64,000 nt of DNA. It comes from Mytilus edulis. Lineage: Eukaryota; Mollusca; Bivalvia; Mytilida; Mytilidae. Shown here one piece after another: positions 37,782 through 51,345 of the stretch. Made by a program: the position numbers and the translations under genes. How positions within the stretch are numbered: the first letter of the stretch is position 1; each line of letters opens with the position of its first letter. Where the stretch lies: the NCBI RefSeq assembly GCF_963676685.1, contig NC_092348.1, forward strand, positions 14,916,867 to 14,980,866, in the 5' to 3' direction. The notes beneath the pieces were generated by a model. The model was not told the origin of the DNA. It ran no database searches and saw nothing but the letters and a program-made list of their open reading frames with translations.

Positions 37782-39603
37782 AGCTCACCTGGCCCGAAGG
37801 GCCAAGTGAGCTTTTCTCATCACTTGGCGTCCGGCGTCCGTCGTCCGTCGTCCGTCGTCCGTCGTCGTCGTCGTCGTCCGTCGTTAACTTTTACAAAAAT
37901 CTTCTCCTCTGAAACTACTGGACCAAATTAGACCAAACTTGGCCATAATCATCATTGGGGTATCTAGTTTAAAATTTGTGTCCGGTGACCCGCCCAACCA
38001 ACCAAGATGGCCGCCATGGCTAAAAATAGAACATAGGGGTAAAATGCAGTTTTTGGCTTATAACTCAAAAACCAAAGCATTTAGAACAAATCTGACATGG
38101 GGTAAAATTGTTTATCAGGTCAAGATCTATCTGCCCTGAAATTTTGAGATGAATCGGACAACCCGTTGATAGGTTGCTGCCCCTGAATTGGTAATTTTGA
38201 GAATATTTTGCTGTTTTTGGTTATTATCTTGAATATTATTATAGATAGAGATAAACTGTGAACAGCAAAAATGTTCAACAAAGTAAGATCTACAAATAAG
38301 TCAACATGACCAAAATGGTCTGTTGACCCCTTTAGAAGTTATTGCCCTTTATAGTCAATTTTTAACCATTTTTCGTAAATCTTAATTATCTTTTACAAAA
38401 ATCTTCTCCTCTGAAACTACTGTACCAAATTAAACCAAACTTGGCCACAATCATCATTGGGGTATCTAGTTTAAAAATTGTGTCCGGTGATCCGGCCAAC
38501 CAACCAAGATGGCCGCCATGGCTAAAAATAGAACATAGGGGTAAAATGCAGTTTTTGGCTTATCACTCAAAAACCGAAGCATTTAGAGCAAATCTGACAT
38601 GTAGTAAAATTGTTTATCAGGTCAAGATCTATCTGCCCTGAAATTTTGAGATGAATCGGACAACTCGTTGATAGGTTGCTGCCCCTGAATTGGTAATTTT
38701 AAGGAAATTTGCTGTTTTTGGTTATTATCTTGAATATTATTATAGATAGAGATAAACTGTAAACAGCAAAAATGTTCAGCTAAGTAAGATCTACAAATAA
38801 GTCAACATGACCAAAATGGTCTGTTGACCCCTTTAGGAGTTATTGCCCTTTATAGTCAATTTTTAACCATTTTTCGTAAATCTTAGTTATCTTTCACAAA
38901 AATCTTCTCCTCTGAAACTACTGTACCAAATTAAACCAAACTTGGCCACAATCATCATTGGGGTATCTAGTTTAAAAATTGTGTCTGGTGACCCGGCCAA
39001 CCAATCAAGATGGCTGCCATGGCTAAAAATAGAACATAGGGGTAAAATGCAGTTTTTGGCTTATCACTCAAAAACCAAAGCATTTAGAGCAAATCTGACA
39101 TGTGGTAAAATTCCTTATCAGGTCAAGATCTATCTGCAACAACAAAAGAAAGACAGTTTTTAACGACCTCAGCTGGCTATACAACCCTTGCACAATCAAC
39201 TGAATTTTTGCAGAAATCATTAATAGGATAGATTGCCCTTATATGATAATTTTTTATTACCTTTTTGTTTTTTTTGGCAAATGGGGGGGGGGGGGTTCAA
39301 CACCTATTGACCAAATTAATGCATTACTTTGCATTTCTTGTTAGATAAATTTTACAAAAATTCTCCCCTGAAACAACTGTTGAATTTAAACAAACTTGGT
39401 TTAAATCACCACTAGGATATCCAGGAATCACTGTGTATGATGACCCTGCCTGCCCACATGGCTGAAATAAAACATAGGTTTCAAATGCACTTTTTAGTAT
39501 TATATCTCTGAAACTAAACGACAGTACAACAGTTGCATTTATCATGCAACAATTGTAAATAAAAATATCAGGTGAGTGACACAGGGTCCTTGGACCCTCT
39601 AGT
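37782..39603 (+). mobile_element. Helentron-like element, subfamily D, ~1.8 kb with ~501-bp monomers
   Basis: The 5' end AGCTCACCTGGCCCGAAGGG folds back (AGCTCAC..GTGAGCT). A (CGTCCGT/CGT)n tract follows at 37828-37884. Three monomers start near 37939, 38441 and 38942; the third is cut short. The element ends with GGTGAGTGACAC (complement of the 5' end), the perfect hairpin AGGGTCCTTGGACCCT and CTAG, then T. No transposition protein is encoded. The open frames in the monomers start with TTG, not ATG, and differ by replacements. Confidence 0.75.
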
Positions 39604-39817
39604 TTTCTTTTTCACATGTCTTTGTTGTACATTGTTAGGAGTGTGAATTTAAAATGAATAACAGCAATATGTAACACACTATAAAATCAGCAGCTTTAAT
39701 AATATGTATCACCACAGGCCAATAATTTGAAAGTTGTTTAGATCTATAAAAATGTAATTGCTTAGTCAAAAATTGCAGTTAAGAGAATTTCAAACAGTAT
39801 TTGTTTTCATAAACTTC

Positions 39818-39976
39818 CACAGGCAGATCCAGGGGTGGGGCCCTGGGGCCCCCAACCTTTTTATGGGAAAAATTTGGTTGATTATATAGGGAATCATTGA
39901 AGCATGACTGGAGCCCCCCCCCCCCCTTTAGGTCAGTCAGCGGGCCCCCTTAGGAAAAGTTCTGGATCTGCCACTG
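39818..39976. mobile_element. 159-bp MITE-like element with GGCAGATCCAG ends
   Basis: CACAGGCAGATCCAG at the left is matched by CTGGATCTGCCACTG at the right. ACTTC/ACTTT flank it as an imperfect 5-bp target duplication. The interior has G and C runs (CCCTGGGGCCCCC). Confidence 0.65.
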
Positions 39977-39979
39977 ACT

Positions 39980-42900
39980 TTTAATGTCAGTTTTCAGTTT
40001 TTGTGTCTCATTTATGAGCATTGTGTTTTTGAATCTGTTCTTTCGTTTGTCCTTTGGTCCATATGTCTGTTCCACTTCAGGTTAAAGTGTCTTAGTACAT
40101 ATAGGGACCATTGTGCTATAATTTTTGGGAAAACCAGTGCTATGCTAATTTCAAAGGTGCTATTTGAAAATTCTGGGGAGAACACATGATGGGTGATGGA
40201 GGGTTAGCAGATGACCCTGATTCTTACCCTGTCAGGGCACATAATCTTGCTCCTTACTGTTACCTTGATTCTGTCTTTTCTTAACCAATTTTAAGTTTTG
40301 AACACCATATAACTGGAAAAATGAATTAAAAAGATAATTTAAAACACAGTCTTTTTTCCTGGTAATAAGATTACTAAGTACAAATTAAGGACTGTCTGCG
40401 GTAGAATTGAGAAACAATTTAAAAAGGTACTTATTAAGTTTTTTTAGGTCAGACATCTTTTGAATTGGAACAGTTTTATCTATAAATCAATACAAAATAT
40501 ATATATGTATATCAGTTAAGTTCAAGTTACTTATATGACCTTTAAAATATATCACAATGAAATGTAAGGGAGTAGGTCACAGATTTCTTGACTAATAACT
40601 TAAATTCATGATAATCTATCATTTAAAAATGTTCACACTTTTAACCATTTGACTAAGTGCATATGCAGTTTCATGTCTGTTTCATATGCAACCAATTAAA
40701 TGATTGTGCATATTGATACATGTACTTGATTTCTACGTACTTTGACATGCTGATGATGCAGGTTCAACAATGTTACATTCCATACATTCTTTGTGAGGCA
40801 TGTCAGTGAATACATGTGGTCAGTTGTTTCTCAAGCTGACTACAGGACTACAGCATGTGTTATTTTTGAAGAGCACTTGAGTTTTTCCCACGCCCAATAT
40901 ATCCATTCATGTTTGTGTACTAATATAGTGTGCTCTAGTGACATTTTCCGTATACTTAAGAGATAATTTCTTGACTGCCAGTAAATAGCCATAATTACAG
41001 TACACTTCCTGTAATTTCACTCTCTAGTAAACATGTTTGTTTTACTACAGTGTTTTGCTACTGGTCAAGTTGTACTTTTGTTTCTAGTGTCTTTTACATG
41101 TCCTGATGTGACTTTGCTGTTTACAAATATTGTAGGGATGAACAATTCTCTAAACTTGACTATAAAACTTGGATCTCTATGATTTTACTCGACTTTGGTT
41201 GGGAATGTCACGTGCATGAATTCATACTGAACTCATGTATTTTGTACATGGTCAATCCCGACCCCCCCCCCCTCTCAAAAAAAAAGAAAGAAAAAAAAAC
41301 ACCCCAAAAATGAACCTAAATAACAACAACAAAAATGATTGAAACTAAACAAAAACGTCTTTAAACTTAACAATTAGGACTAAAAATACAAATTGAATCA
41401 TGTTATTCTTGTACATTGATCTTTTAAAATGTACCTTAACTTATTAACATGACTTTTTCTAATAACAAAAATGTTCATGTTGTTAACAAGTCGTTTTTTA
41501 TAGACATTTTATATTTAACTTTGAAAACATAGCTTCAATATGTTCTATACAAATATACAACACAAGTACAATTGGTCTCAGTTAGGAGGAAAGCAAATAT
41601 TTACAAGAATGAAATGTAAACTTTGAACTCAACTGTAAATACACCCATGTAAAGAATTTTATTGAATGTTAAACTTTTATCTTTTTTATCTTAATAGATA
41701 GTTTCACATAAAAATTTTAACCACAAGTTATTTACTTTTGAACATGTGATGACAGTGTATTTTAACTTCTGTCAAATCATAATTGGATCTGAAAATAGTG
41801 ACCCAAGTGACTCTAGTCCACTTACTTGTATGCTTACAACTTATAAAATCTGTATGATATGGTTTTTCATGACCAAGACATGTACACATGATTCCTAAAA
41901 TAATCTATTCCTAAAATAATCGTCATCTAAGGTACAACTATAACAAAATGTTTGGAAAGCCATAAATATAGATTAAACTATAAAGTTGTAAATACTTTAA
42001 ATACAATGTAAGTGCGGATTAAACAATCCCAAGAGACTGCTCTAAAACTTAAACATTTATTTAACCTTTTCTTCCTTCCACTTAACATGTGTTTATCCTT
42101 CTCTCTATCCACCTCTGAAATACAACAGTCTTTCCAGTTATACTTGTATATTCACCTTTCTAAAGGTTTATGGATGCCACCATGCTTTGGGTGACTGCCA
42201 GGAAATATCTATTGGTATATAACAAGATCACAGACATTCTTCACTTGTAGTCAAAATCTTCTCTTTTCCTTAACTGTGACATCACAGAATGAAACTTGTC
42301 ACCAAAGTTTTACTTGACATGAGCAACAAGATGGATGAATCACTGAATTTTTGGAAAACCTGAGCTGACTTTATGACATTTATGGGTTTGAATTGGTTCT
42401 CCATGTAGTGTTTGTCTTTTATCATGGTGTTGTCTGTTTCACTGTCTTACAGTTTTTGGTTGCTCCTTTGATATCTTTTCACCTTTTTTCACACTTTTGT
42501 TTTCTTGAAGATGTTATTAATATTTGTATGTTGCCTTGTTTGTGTTGTCTATAAATCTGTTGGAATATTCCCCACAAATTGTGACAGTTTTGTAGGTCTG
42601 GGATTATTGCATGTACATGTATGAATACCATTGAAATGTATTGCATTGTGGAATGTGGCCTGTATCTGGTGATGGAAACAAAACGTGTTTTTATGACAGC
42701 TTGTTTAGTATGATTACTTACCTTTTCTCTTGACCTTATTTATTAGAATCATTAATATTGTTATAATTACTTACTATTAAATGCAGGTGAAGTGTACTGT
42801 CTGTTTAAATACAGTTCAAGATTTATGTGCCTTGATTTGTCTGAAAATAGTTTAATTGATAGTTTTAAGATTATAATGTATGTTGGTATCATCTAAGATC

Positions 42901-45900
42901 TTATTCATTTGGTATCTACCAGGAAATTCGGTTATTCCCTATTATTTCAGGTACATGTATTAACTTTCCAGAGAAACATGAAAGAACATCTGTGTCACTT
43001 CATGGAAGTCAGGTCACATATAATCAGTTGTGCTTTCAAAGTTTTGTGCAGATTTTATATTGCCTCTGCAACTCTAACAGGAAATGTGGTAGACATGTGT
43101 GTATGTTGTATTTGTTTAAAAAACAAATATCTATCTTACAACATTTATGCATTCTTTAAGATAAATTATGACTCCATAAATTTGTTAGTTCTGAGAAAAA
43201 ACAATGCAAACTTAGTTAAAACATTCTCCTGCAAATAGATTTTGATAAATCTTTTTATACATACTCATTTGAAACATTTCTTCTTATGTAGTTACATATT
43301 TTGGTTTTGTTTTCCAAATTTATAGTCTTTAGCTGGTCTGATAAAATTAACTTTATGTTTGTAAAAATGCTCTAACTTTGTAATATCCCAATCATAAATG
43401 AAACCTTGTTATAAATCTATAGATTGTCTATTTTTTTTAACATTAAAATTGACATTTCCTACATGAAGAACATCTGGTCATTCATTAAAATATCATACAG
43501 CACATTGTGTATCTTATAAATAATTAATCCTTCAAATATTGAAATAGTTTATTTTAGTGCTAGAAAATGACTTTTTACATTTGTTTAGAATATAATGTTT
43601 TCTTAAAACAAAAAGGAAAATACATGTAATAGTATGGACATTGAATCAGTGTTCTCACACAAGACATTTTATCAATCAATCATCTGTTTAATAATACTGA
43701 AAATATATCTAGAAAGACGATTTATAGTGCCCTGGCCCTGCCCCTGCCCCTGCCCCTTCCCCTGCAAACTAAATGAAGGAGTCAGGAGTCGCTATTGTCA
43801 GGACTGTGAACACCAAGGTGAACTCAAGCTGGTTTATTATTAAAGGAGAATGAATTTAAGGCTAAACGGGGAAGAAATGTGATGAAATTCCTCGGCAAAT
43901 CTAGACTATGATCTACTTATTAAAGTCAATTTGTTTGTACTTTGTAATTTTTTTCTCCTATTTTAAAGATTTTAATTTCTATCGATCATTAATATGAAAT
44001 GTTAAGTGTTGTATAGTACAGTGTATGTGTAGGCTGTTCTATTTATAGATCTGTGTTGTTAGTCACTCACATGTTAAATTATTTTGTTGGCTCTTTAACT
44101 AAGGTAGACAGTGCAATACGATCACTTATATTTATATGATATTGGGAAGAGGAGGTGGTCAAATTTTTTCTCCTGAAATGGATTTTAATTGTGGATTATT
44201 AATTATTTGACTTTTGAAACTAATTATTAACGTGAATTTGTTATGATTGAATGTTTAGTGTAATGTTCTGAAAGTGATTTGATTTGAGAATTTTTCTTCT
44301 ATACTGGATATATAATTTGGGTTAAATACCTGGATAAAATAAACATTACAATATAAACAAATCAAAATATTTGAAGTGACGGTGTGGAAAAATTGAATTT
44401 GTGCGTTATATAATGTTATAATATGAAGGACAGGTGCAGATCTCATAGTCCAAGTCAAATTCTTCAACAAGGAGAAACTGTTAACATGCAGGTTTGTAAT
44501 CGCTATTTGATCAAACATATTTTCACTCTTTTGGTGACAAGATTTTCATAATATTTTTTGGGTATTTGTGATAAATATGGTGAAACTTGTCTTTGTCACT
44601 GACAGACAAGATAAGGACATGTTCATAAATATTACAATGATAGGCAGAGGAAAATTTTCACATTCGCAATATTAAACTCTGGTTTAGAAAAACCTTTTTG
44701 GTTTAAAAAAAGAATAAAAGAGTTATATATTGAAAAGAGCATATCAGTGAACTGACCTTAAACAGACCTAGGAATATTATTGGAAATGGTGATTTTATTT
44801 TATGAACTGAGGTAAATTTGGAAAAATTGCTCAGTCTTAGGTAATTTCTTCTGTGGTCAATATATCTAGTTACATAATTAGTGATATATTTTCTGGTATA
44901 TATAATTTAAGCTACCTCTATAATTGGTGAGAAATTTAAGGTGAGCCAAAATACTATGAAAGTGTTATATGACCCACTTCCTTCTACATGCACTGTCATA
45001 TTAGAGACAAGATTATAGTAAACAAAATACTATAGTACTTTTATAGGTAATATAAACCATGTAAATTTTCTTTTTTAATTCTCAATCTAAAAACAGTTTT
45101 GAAAAAAGATTTAAAAAAAATATTGCACTGGCATAGCATCTTGGAAAATTAGTTTTTCATGTAGCTTTTAATCATGAATTCTTAATTTTGAATATTAACC
45201 AAAAAAGTTACTTAAAATGTTATGCTTAAAATATTTTTCTGTAGTATTAATGTTGTAACACCTTGTTAGCATTAATAAGTGTAGGGTGTTAACCAAAGTA
45301 TAGTGTTAAAATTGTATGTAATACATTTTTTGTAAACATTTCTATATACTTATAATGAAGTAAGGCGTTTTTACACATATTTTTCAAACCATGATCGATA
45401 GACATAACCTTACTTGACAGTGGACTAGATAGACATGACCATACTAGACACTATCCTTGTTTTTCTGGTACAGATGTATTATCGGTATGACTTACTAATT
45501 TCAAGGCTGTCTTGAAAGAGAATTTATAATGTTATTTGTGACATAAGCAGATGACCTTGTTTCAATAACACCTGATTAATAACGTACTTAAGCTTTGTTA
45601 ATGATTAGGTTCATTATGAATATTTTATAATCTGCCATAATCTGCTATAATCAATTTATGAAGATTAATATACATTTCATCTTGCCAAACTTGTTTAACG
45701 GTACTTATAATGACTGAAAAAGATTATTTAAAGTAAAAAGTATTAGAAAATATTTTTGGTATTTTTGTGGCGGTTTATACTAACTAATCTTACTTGCCTT
45801 TAATGTCCTTGTACTATGCACAGCATGGTGTTATGACATGGCAATTTCTGAAAGTACTTGCATATCGTTAAAATACTTGACATTTTTTACTTCAGGATTT

Positions 45901-48900
45901 GAAACAAATGATATATCAATCATCTGAACTCTTGGCTTTTGAGATATTTGGTCCCATTTCTCTACAGTGGTCTATTTCCATCACAAAATACATTATATAA
46001 GTTGTTAATCCAAAAATCTTTTTTGGTGATGGACCCAAAAACCACAGCTTAAGTATTTTTGTGAAAACTAGCAAATGCATTAAGGAAAATTTCTTTATCA
46101 AGGAGTAGCTTATTTAACCCACACCAATAGAGATTTTATACTGAAGTCCTCGATGAAGCGTGTTTAATATTGTGGGCTATGCTGTAAAGGAAGCTGAAAA
46201 GGCATGATGAAGATAATCTATATTTTAAGACTGAAAAGTCAGATAGGATGTTGGTTGTTAGGTGTGATAAATTTATTTTTTTCTAACAGTTATCAAAATT
46301 TTAAAGCATTAAAAATAAATTCTAATCAGTTAAGAGCAGACATAATTTATACAAAATAGACTGATTCATTTGAAAACCAAACCCTTGCTAAGTTAAGTGC
46401 TCACAAAGGCACATCTTGGTTTACCACTAAAGGAAAGGTGTCACTCTTTACGTAATACATTTATCGATGCATGATTCGTGTAACATTGAAATGTCATAGT
46501 GAATTTTAATATGCATGAAAAGATGTCAAAAAGATTGAATTTCTAAACATGAACCTAAATATAGAAGCACTTAGGTGTTCGTTACCCTATTGCAAACTCT
46601 TAAGTTTCCAGACACCCGTGGTATTACCCTGGTGGTATTGACCTGACCGAGTTAAAGGGACAATAGTAGTGGCCTACTAGTGGGGGATATTTTATAAGTT
46701 TCGGCAAGGCTATAAGTTCTGGCTACTCAAGATAGATAGGTGGTTTACCTTTACCTATGTAAATAACTTATGTCTTGAGGTGACATAAAATGATTTATAC
46801 TTCCAAACTAAATTTTTACGTCACCTAACATCGGTATCGTGTGTATTTACTACCACTGTTTCTCACCTGGACAAACATACCTGTGTACATTTACTTATTG
46901 AACCAATTAACTTTTGATTTTGGGGTTAATAAAAAGATAATTAACGAAGATCAATATTTTATTAGGTCTTACTTGACCAAGGGGCATTTAGTTTGTTTGT
47001 GACAAGTGCACTTGAGAGTGACCAATGTATCAACAAATGTGTGACGTAGAGTTGACATAGGATCATACGTAAACAAACAAATAATATATAACATTTGAAC
47101 ATGATATTGAAATATTTATTTTCTATAATTGTTGTCCCCCTCTTAAGAATAAGTTTGAAACTACACAATGAGTTTCTTAACTTATAAAGAACTTTGTTTG
47201 TAATTTTTACAGGCACTATATAAAATAATAAAGAGGATTGAAATTCTAAAAATCGAATAAAATTCTTTTTTTACCATTAATTTATCATGTAATTTCAAAG
47301 AGGTTTAAACAGTTTTGAGACCAAGAATTATTAAAATGAAAGAAAAAAATGAGTCACAGGCCTTAAGAAATATTCCTGGAGCAGATGTAAACATTGTTGT
47401 ACACATTATCTGGTGAATCATTAGATGACAGTATTTTGTCTGAACTCTTCCGACATTAACATGACAAGATGTATCTATACCTTATTGTTTTCTACTTAAG
47501 TTAATTAAAGGCACTTGTGGCTGCTATCCAAACCAGAACAATAAAGTCACAGTAACTTAAGGACTTACAGACATATATAATAAACCTCACACAGAACAAA
47601 GGTCTCATCAATATATCGCATACAATAGTACAAATTTTGAGTACAATAGTAGCCAGGTTAAACACAGATTAGATATAACCATATCTTAATTGAAGAATTT
47701 ACTTTTTTGAAGTACCAGCAGTTGTATTGTTTGTATCCACATCTTTTTTAAGCATAAAATTTGCTATGTTAACATAAAATGTCCTTAGTATTAGAATTAA
47801 ACGCTCTGATTATTGCTAGTGTGTGTCTCTGGGTGACTGACATGATAATCTTTTCACCATGGGCTATTCTTTAAAAACAATAGAATGTGACAAAGTTTTC
47901 TTTTTTCTGTGACAGTGTTTTATCATTGGCTTTAAATTTTCTGTGAATGAACTTTAAACAGACTAGCTGATTATAAATATGTTTTTGCGGTTGGTTTGAG
48001 ATCTTCCTGATACATTTGTATTGGGGTAATGAGTTGTAAAAGTTACGAAATAAACCCTTTTGCTCAGACTTTGCACCTGAGATAAGATTTCTTTAAAAGA
48101 TAATGTTGTTAGATCTTTGATCAAAATATTTTGTATCGTTTGTTTTGTTTCTGATTAAAATTTTAATTGAACTGTTGCATAAACAATTTAGCCTTCAGTG
48201 GCGTCTTTAAAAGTAACAAAAACAACCAAAGAAGTAAGGCCTATTTACGGGCTAAGGTTTAGTGCATATGAAGAAAAAGAAAGAATACAGACTAAACCTT
48301 AGGACAATTTAGAGCTAGACCTCTAATTTAATCACTTGTCTAATGTTGCAAACTATATCTTGACCTCTAGGTGTTCTAATGTATTCATGCACACTACATA
48401 GTGTTGTTTCGACTAATATGATATTTGGATATAAAGGTGCAGATTTATATACATGTCTTTTTTTCTACTTTGATGGATATAATTCAAATTTTTAAAGTCT
48501 GTCTTAAGAAGTTAGTTGTCAGTTGATACAACAATTTGTGGAGATTAATATTATGATGACACAAAAATTATATTTGATATTCTGCCATTTTCATCCAAGT
48601 TTCATTATGTGGGAATATCAGCTGATAAGATATATGGTTAGTTCTTGTCATTTGTGCTTACTAAGCAGTTTTCTTGAAAACTGATAGACACTTTACTAGA
48701 GAACCTTTCGCTCTATCCCTCAAAACGTTGATGTTGGTTTGAAAGAATATGTACCGGTATGAGATATGGTGTACTTGATTTCCATTCTATTTGATGATGA
48801 ATATTGTAGGGTTTTTGGCACAAACTGTCTCTTCATTAATGGTGCGTTTGATTGGCTAACCATCTGATGATGTATATAGAGTCATGTCTTGTATCTGTTT

Positions 48901-50989
48901 TTATGGTTGATTTCCATCTCTAGATCCCTCCAGATAGTTATCTACTAAATCACTGGCAATAGAAACAAGGCAAATTGAAAACAATTAGCACTAAATATAT
49001 TTTTTCATTCATTTGAAGAAATAAATGGCTGTTTCATTAGGCTTTTGAGTCTGTTTTATGCAAGGATATAGCTTTGAGATGTTTATCTGTATAATAGTAG
49101 AATCACTGAACATTATTAAGTATGAATAACTTGAACTGTTTTATCTATAGCTATTCTAACAAGCCATTTATTAGGAAATGAGTTCAAAATGATAAGCATC
49201 AGGCTTTTCTGAGTGTATACAAAATGGTGCTTCTTTGACTTAAGAAGAGTTTTATTCAAAAGAGTTTATTCTTTTAATTTCCAGAGGCAGACATATTTGG
49301 ACAATTTTAATTTTCTTGGCTCTGATTTAGATATTCTACAAAGATCAAATTTACAAGGCAAGGGTACATTTGTCATAATCTTCTTTTACTCATCAACTTT
49401 TCTAAAATTTCACACTATTTGGATTTTACATATTAGACAGCATACAATTTCCATTTAAACTAAAGCTAATACTACAATATTTATAGTGGTACCAGTTTTG
49501 TGTGTTAGATGGCTATTTGACCTAACCCATTTATGTTTTTTTAGATTGAAAATATTGAATGTCAGCTGAAGTCGATAAATATTTGGAGCATTATAGAAAA
49601 TACTTTGTTTGTCTACAGTTTTGACACCTCCTGCAAACCCACTGGGCACAGTACCTTTTATAGCTAAGCTCCAGAAATGTGTGAAGAGATGAAAAACAAA
49701 TTTGAAAGGCATCTTATTTAATATTTATCCAAGTGATCCGCCATATGATAAATATTATTTAATTACTTTGTCTGTGGTGTGTAATACATTTAACACCTTA
49801 AGATGTACTTCTTATTAAAATCCTTGCCCCTGGGGCCCAGCCATATGGTGTGTAGGTACTTCAGTAGCTTGCAAATTAATTACTTTAGACTGCTTCTTAT
49901 GATGACAAAAGTAGTCAGATGTTTTTTGTTAAGGATAAACAATTTGTACAATATATTTCAAGAAGGTATCTTTATGTTTTCCATTTAATTTTCGTTTTAG
50001 TTTTCAATTTGTGCTTATATCAGGATTTAAAGATAATAAATTTGTCTTTCATGTATTGTTTATTTATTCTCTCTCTCTCAAGTTGCTCTCTTTTCAAAGT
50101 TTGACTGTCAGAAATTGAGATATAAGAATTTTTGAATTCGGATAAATCCTTTAGCTACTGTTTTGATTATTTTGTAACAGTGAAAAATAAATGTAAATAC
50201 TATATATCTATCAGTCTGAAAGATTGTATGAGTAAGTTATCTCAAGACACTTTATGAACTCATCCTTTAATTATTGCTTCTATAGAAGATTTGATGTAAT
50301 ATTTTTACACTGACCTGAAAACAAGCATTCATTTTATGAATAAGCTTACTTTTTTATCAGGAAAAAAATCAATCCAAGTTGATTCATAGATTTTATGAAT
50401 GAAACATAGATATTTATAGATAAACAATATGATTTACAAAGATCAGAGGTTGGGACCTGCTGGGGAAGAAAATAAAACGTTTATCTAAACTCCTCAAGAT
50501 GGTGGGTGCAGGAGTGTGGTACCGCTTTATGATTTGTCATTAATTTAGGAACATAACCAGCTCACAGGAAGCACCAGTAATGATTATATAAAAATAAATA
50601 TTTATCTGTAATGATGATAAAGACAGCTGCTGTGCAGAAATTTATGATGAAGATGGTCTTCGGCTGTATCTTGTCAGACGTCAGGTGTTTATGCTTGTAG
50701 GAAAAAGTATGTAGATCTTTGATTGATCTATGACTGTTTTATAGATTGATTGAATTAAGTCTGACTAAAGAGTTGGAGTTCCATCAGATGTCATGTTGTC
50801 TCTCAGAAACTTTGTCCAATAAAAGATAATATTGCATGAGTGTTGAAAACCGAAGTACTGCCAAAGTGTGCCAAATCTAACTAAGGTCAATCATCTATGC
50901 CTGAGGGTAGAAAAACGTTTTTTGAGTTTTGAATGATTCCGCATTTTATTAACAGCCAAAGAAGGTAAACATGAGAATACATTTTCCAT
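39980..50989. other. 11 kb of AT-rich DNA without recognisable genes
   Basis: No exon, RNA gene or bounded mobile element is recognised. A (CCCCTG)n tract lies at 43730-43764 and a weak inverted repeat (AGGTGAC..GTCACCT) at ~46780-46826. Untranslated first exons or enhancers of the downstream CAS-family gene could lie here unseen. Confidence 0.4.
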
Positions 50990-50994
50990 CAGTT

Positions 50995-51142
50995 CATTGG
51001 CGGATCCAGGGTGGGGGGGTTCCGGGGGTTGGAACCCCCCTTTTTTTGCCGACCAATGCATTTGAATGGGAACATATAGTTGGAACCCCTCCTTAGTCCT
51101 GGGTTGGGAACCCCCTTTTTTAAATGGCTGGATCCACCACTG
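50995..51142 (+). mobile_element. 148-bp MITE-like element with GGCGGATCCAG ends
   Basis: CATTGGCGGATCCAGGG at the left is matched by CTGGATCCACCACTG at the right. CAGTT flanks both sides exactly (50990-50994 and 51143-51147). The interior has GGGGGTTGGAACCCCCC and CTGGGTTGGGAACCCCC. Confidence 0.75.
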
Positions 51143-51156
51143 CAGTTTTTAGCTTA

Positions 51157-51345
51157 CTGTAAACCAACTAATTTTTGTGACTTGCAAGTAAAAAATATCA
51201 CAATATAGATTGTTGCAAAAATGTAAAACTTGGATTTTTCCTTACTTTGCTACATAAAAGTAAATTTGTAAATCACAAAAATTCAAATTGGCTAGTAAGT
51301 GTTTTATGTGAAATAAGGCATAAGTGAAAATAAGTTGGTTTACAG
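51157..51345. mobile_element. 189-bp MITE with TA target duplication
   Basis: CTGTAAACCAACTAATTTTT at the left against AAAATAAGTTGGTTTACAG at the right, flanked by TA. It lies 14 bases after the preceding MITE. Ends resemble Tc1/mariner-type non-autonomous elements. Confidence 0.7.
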
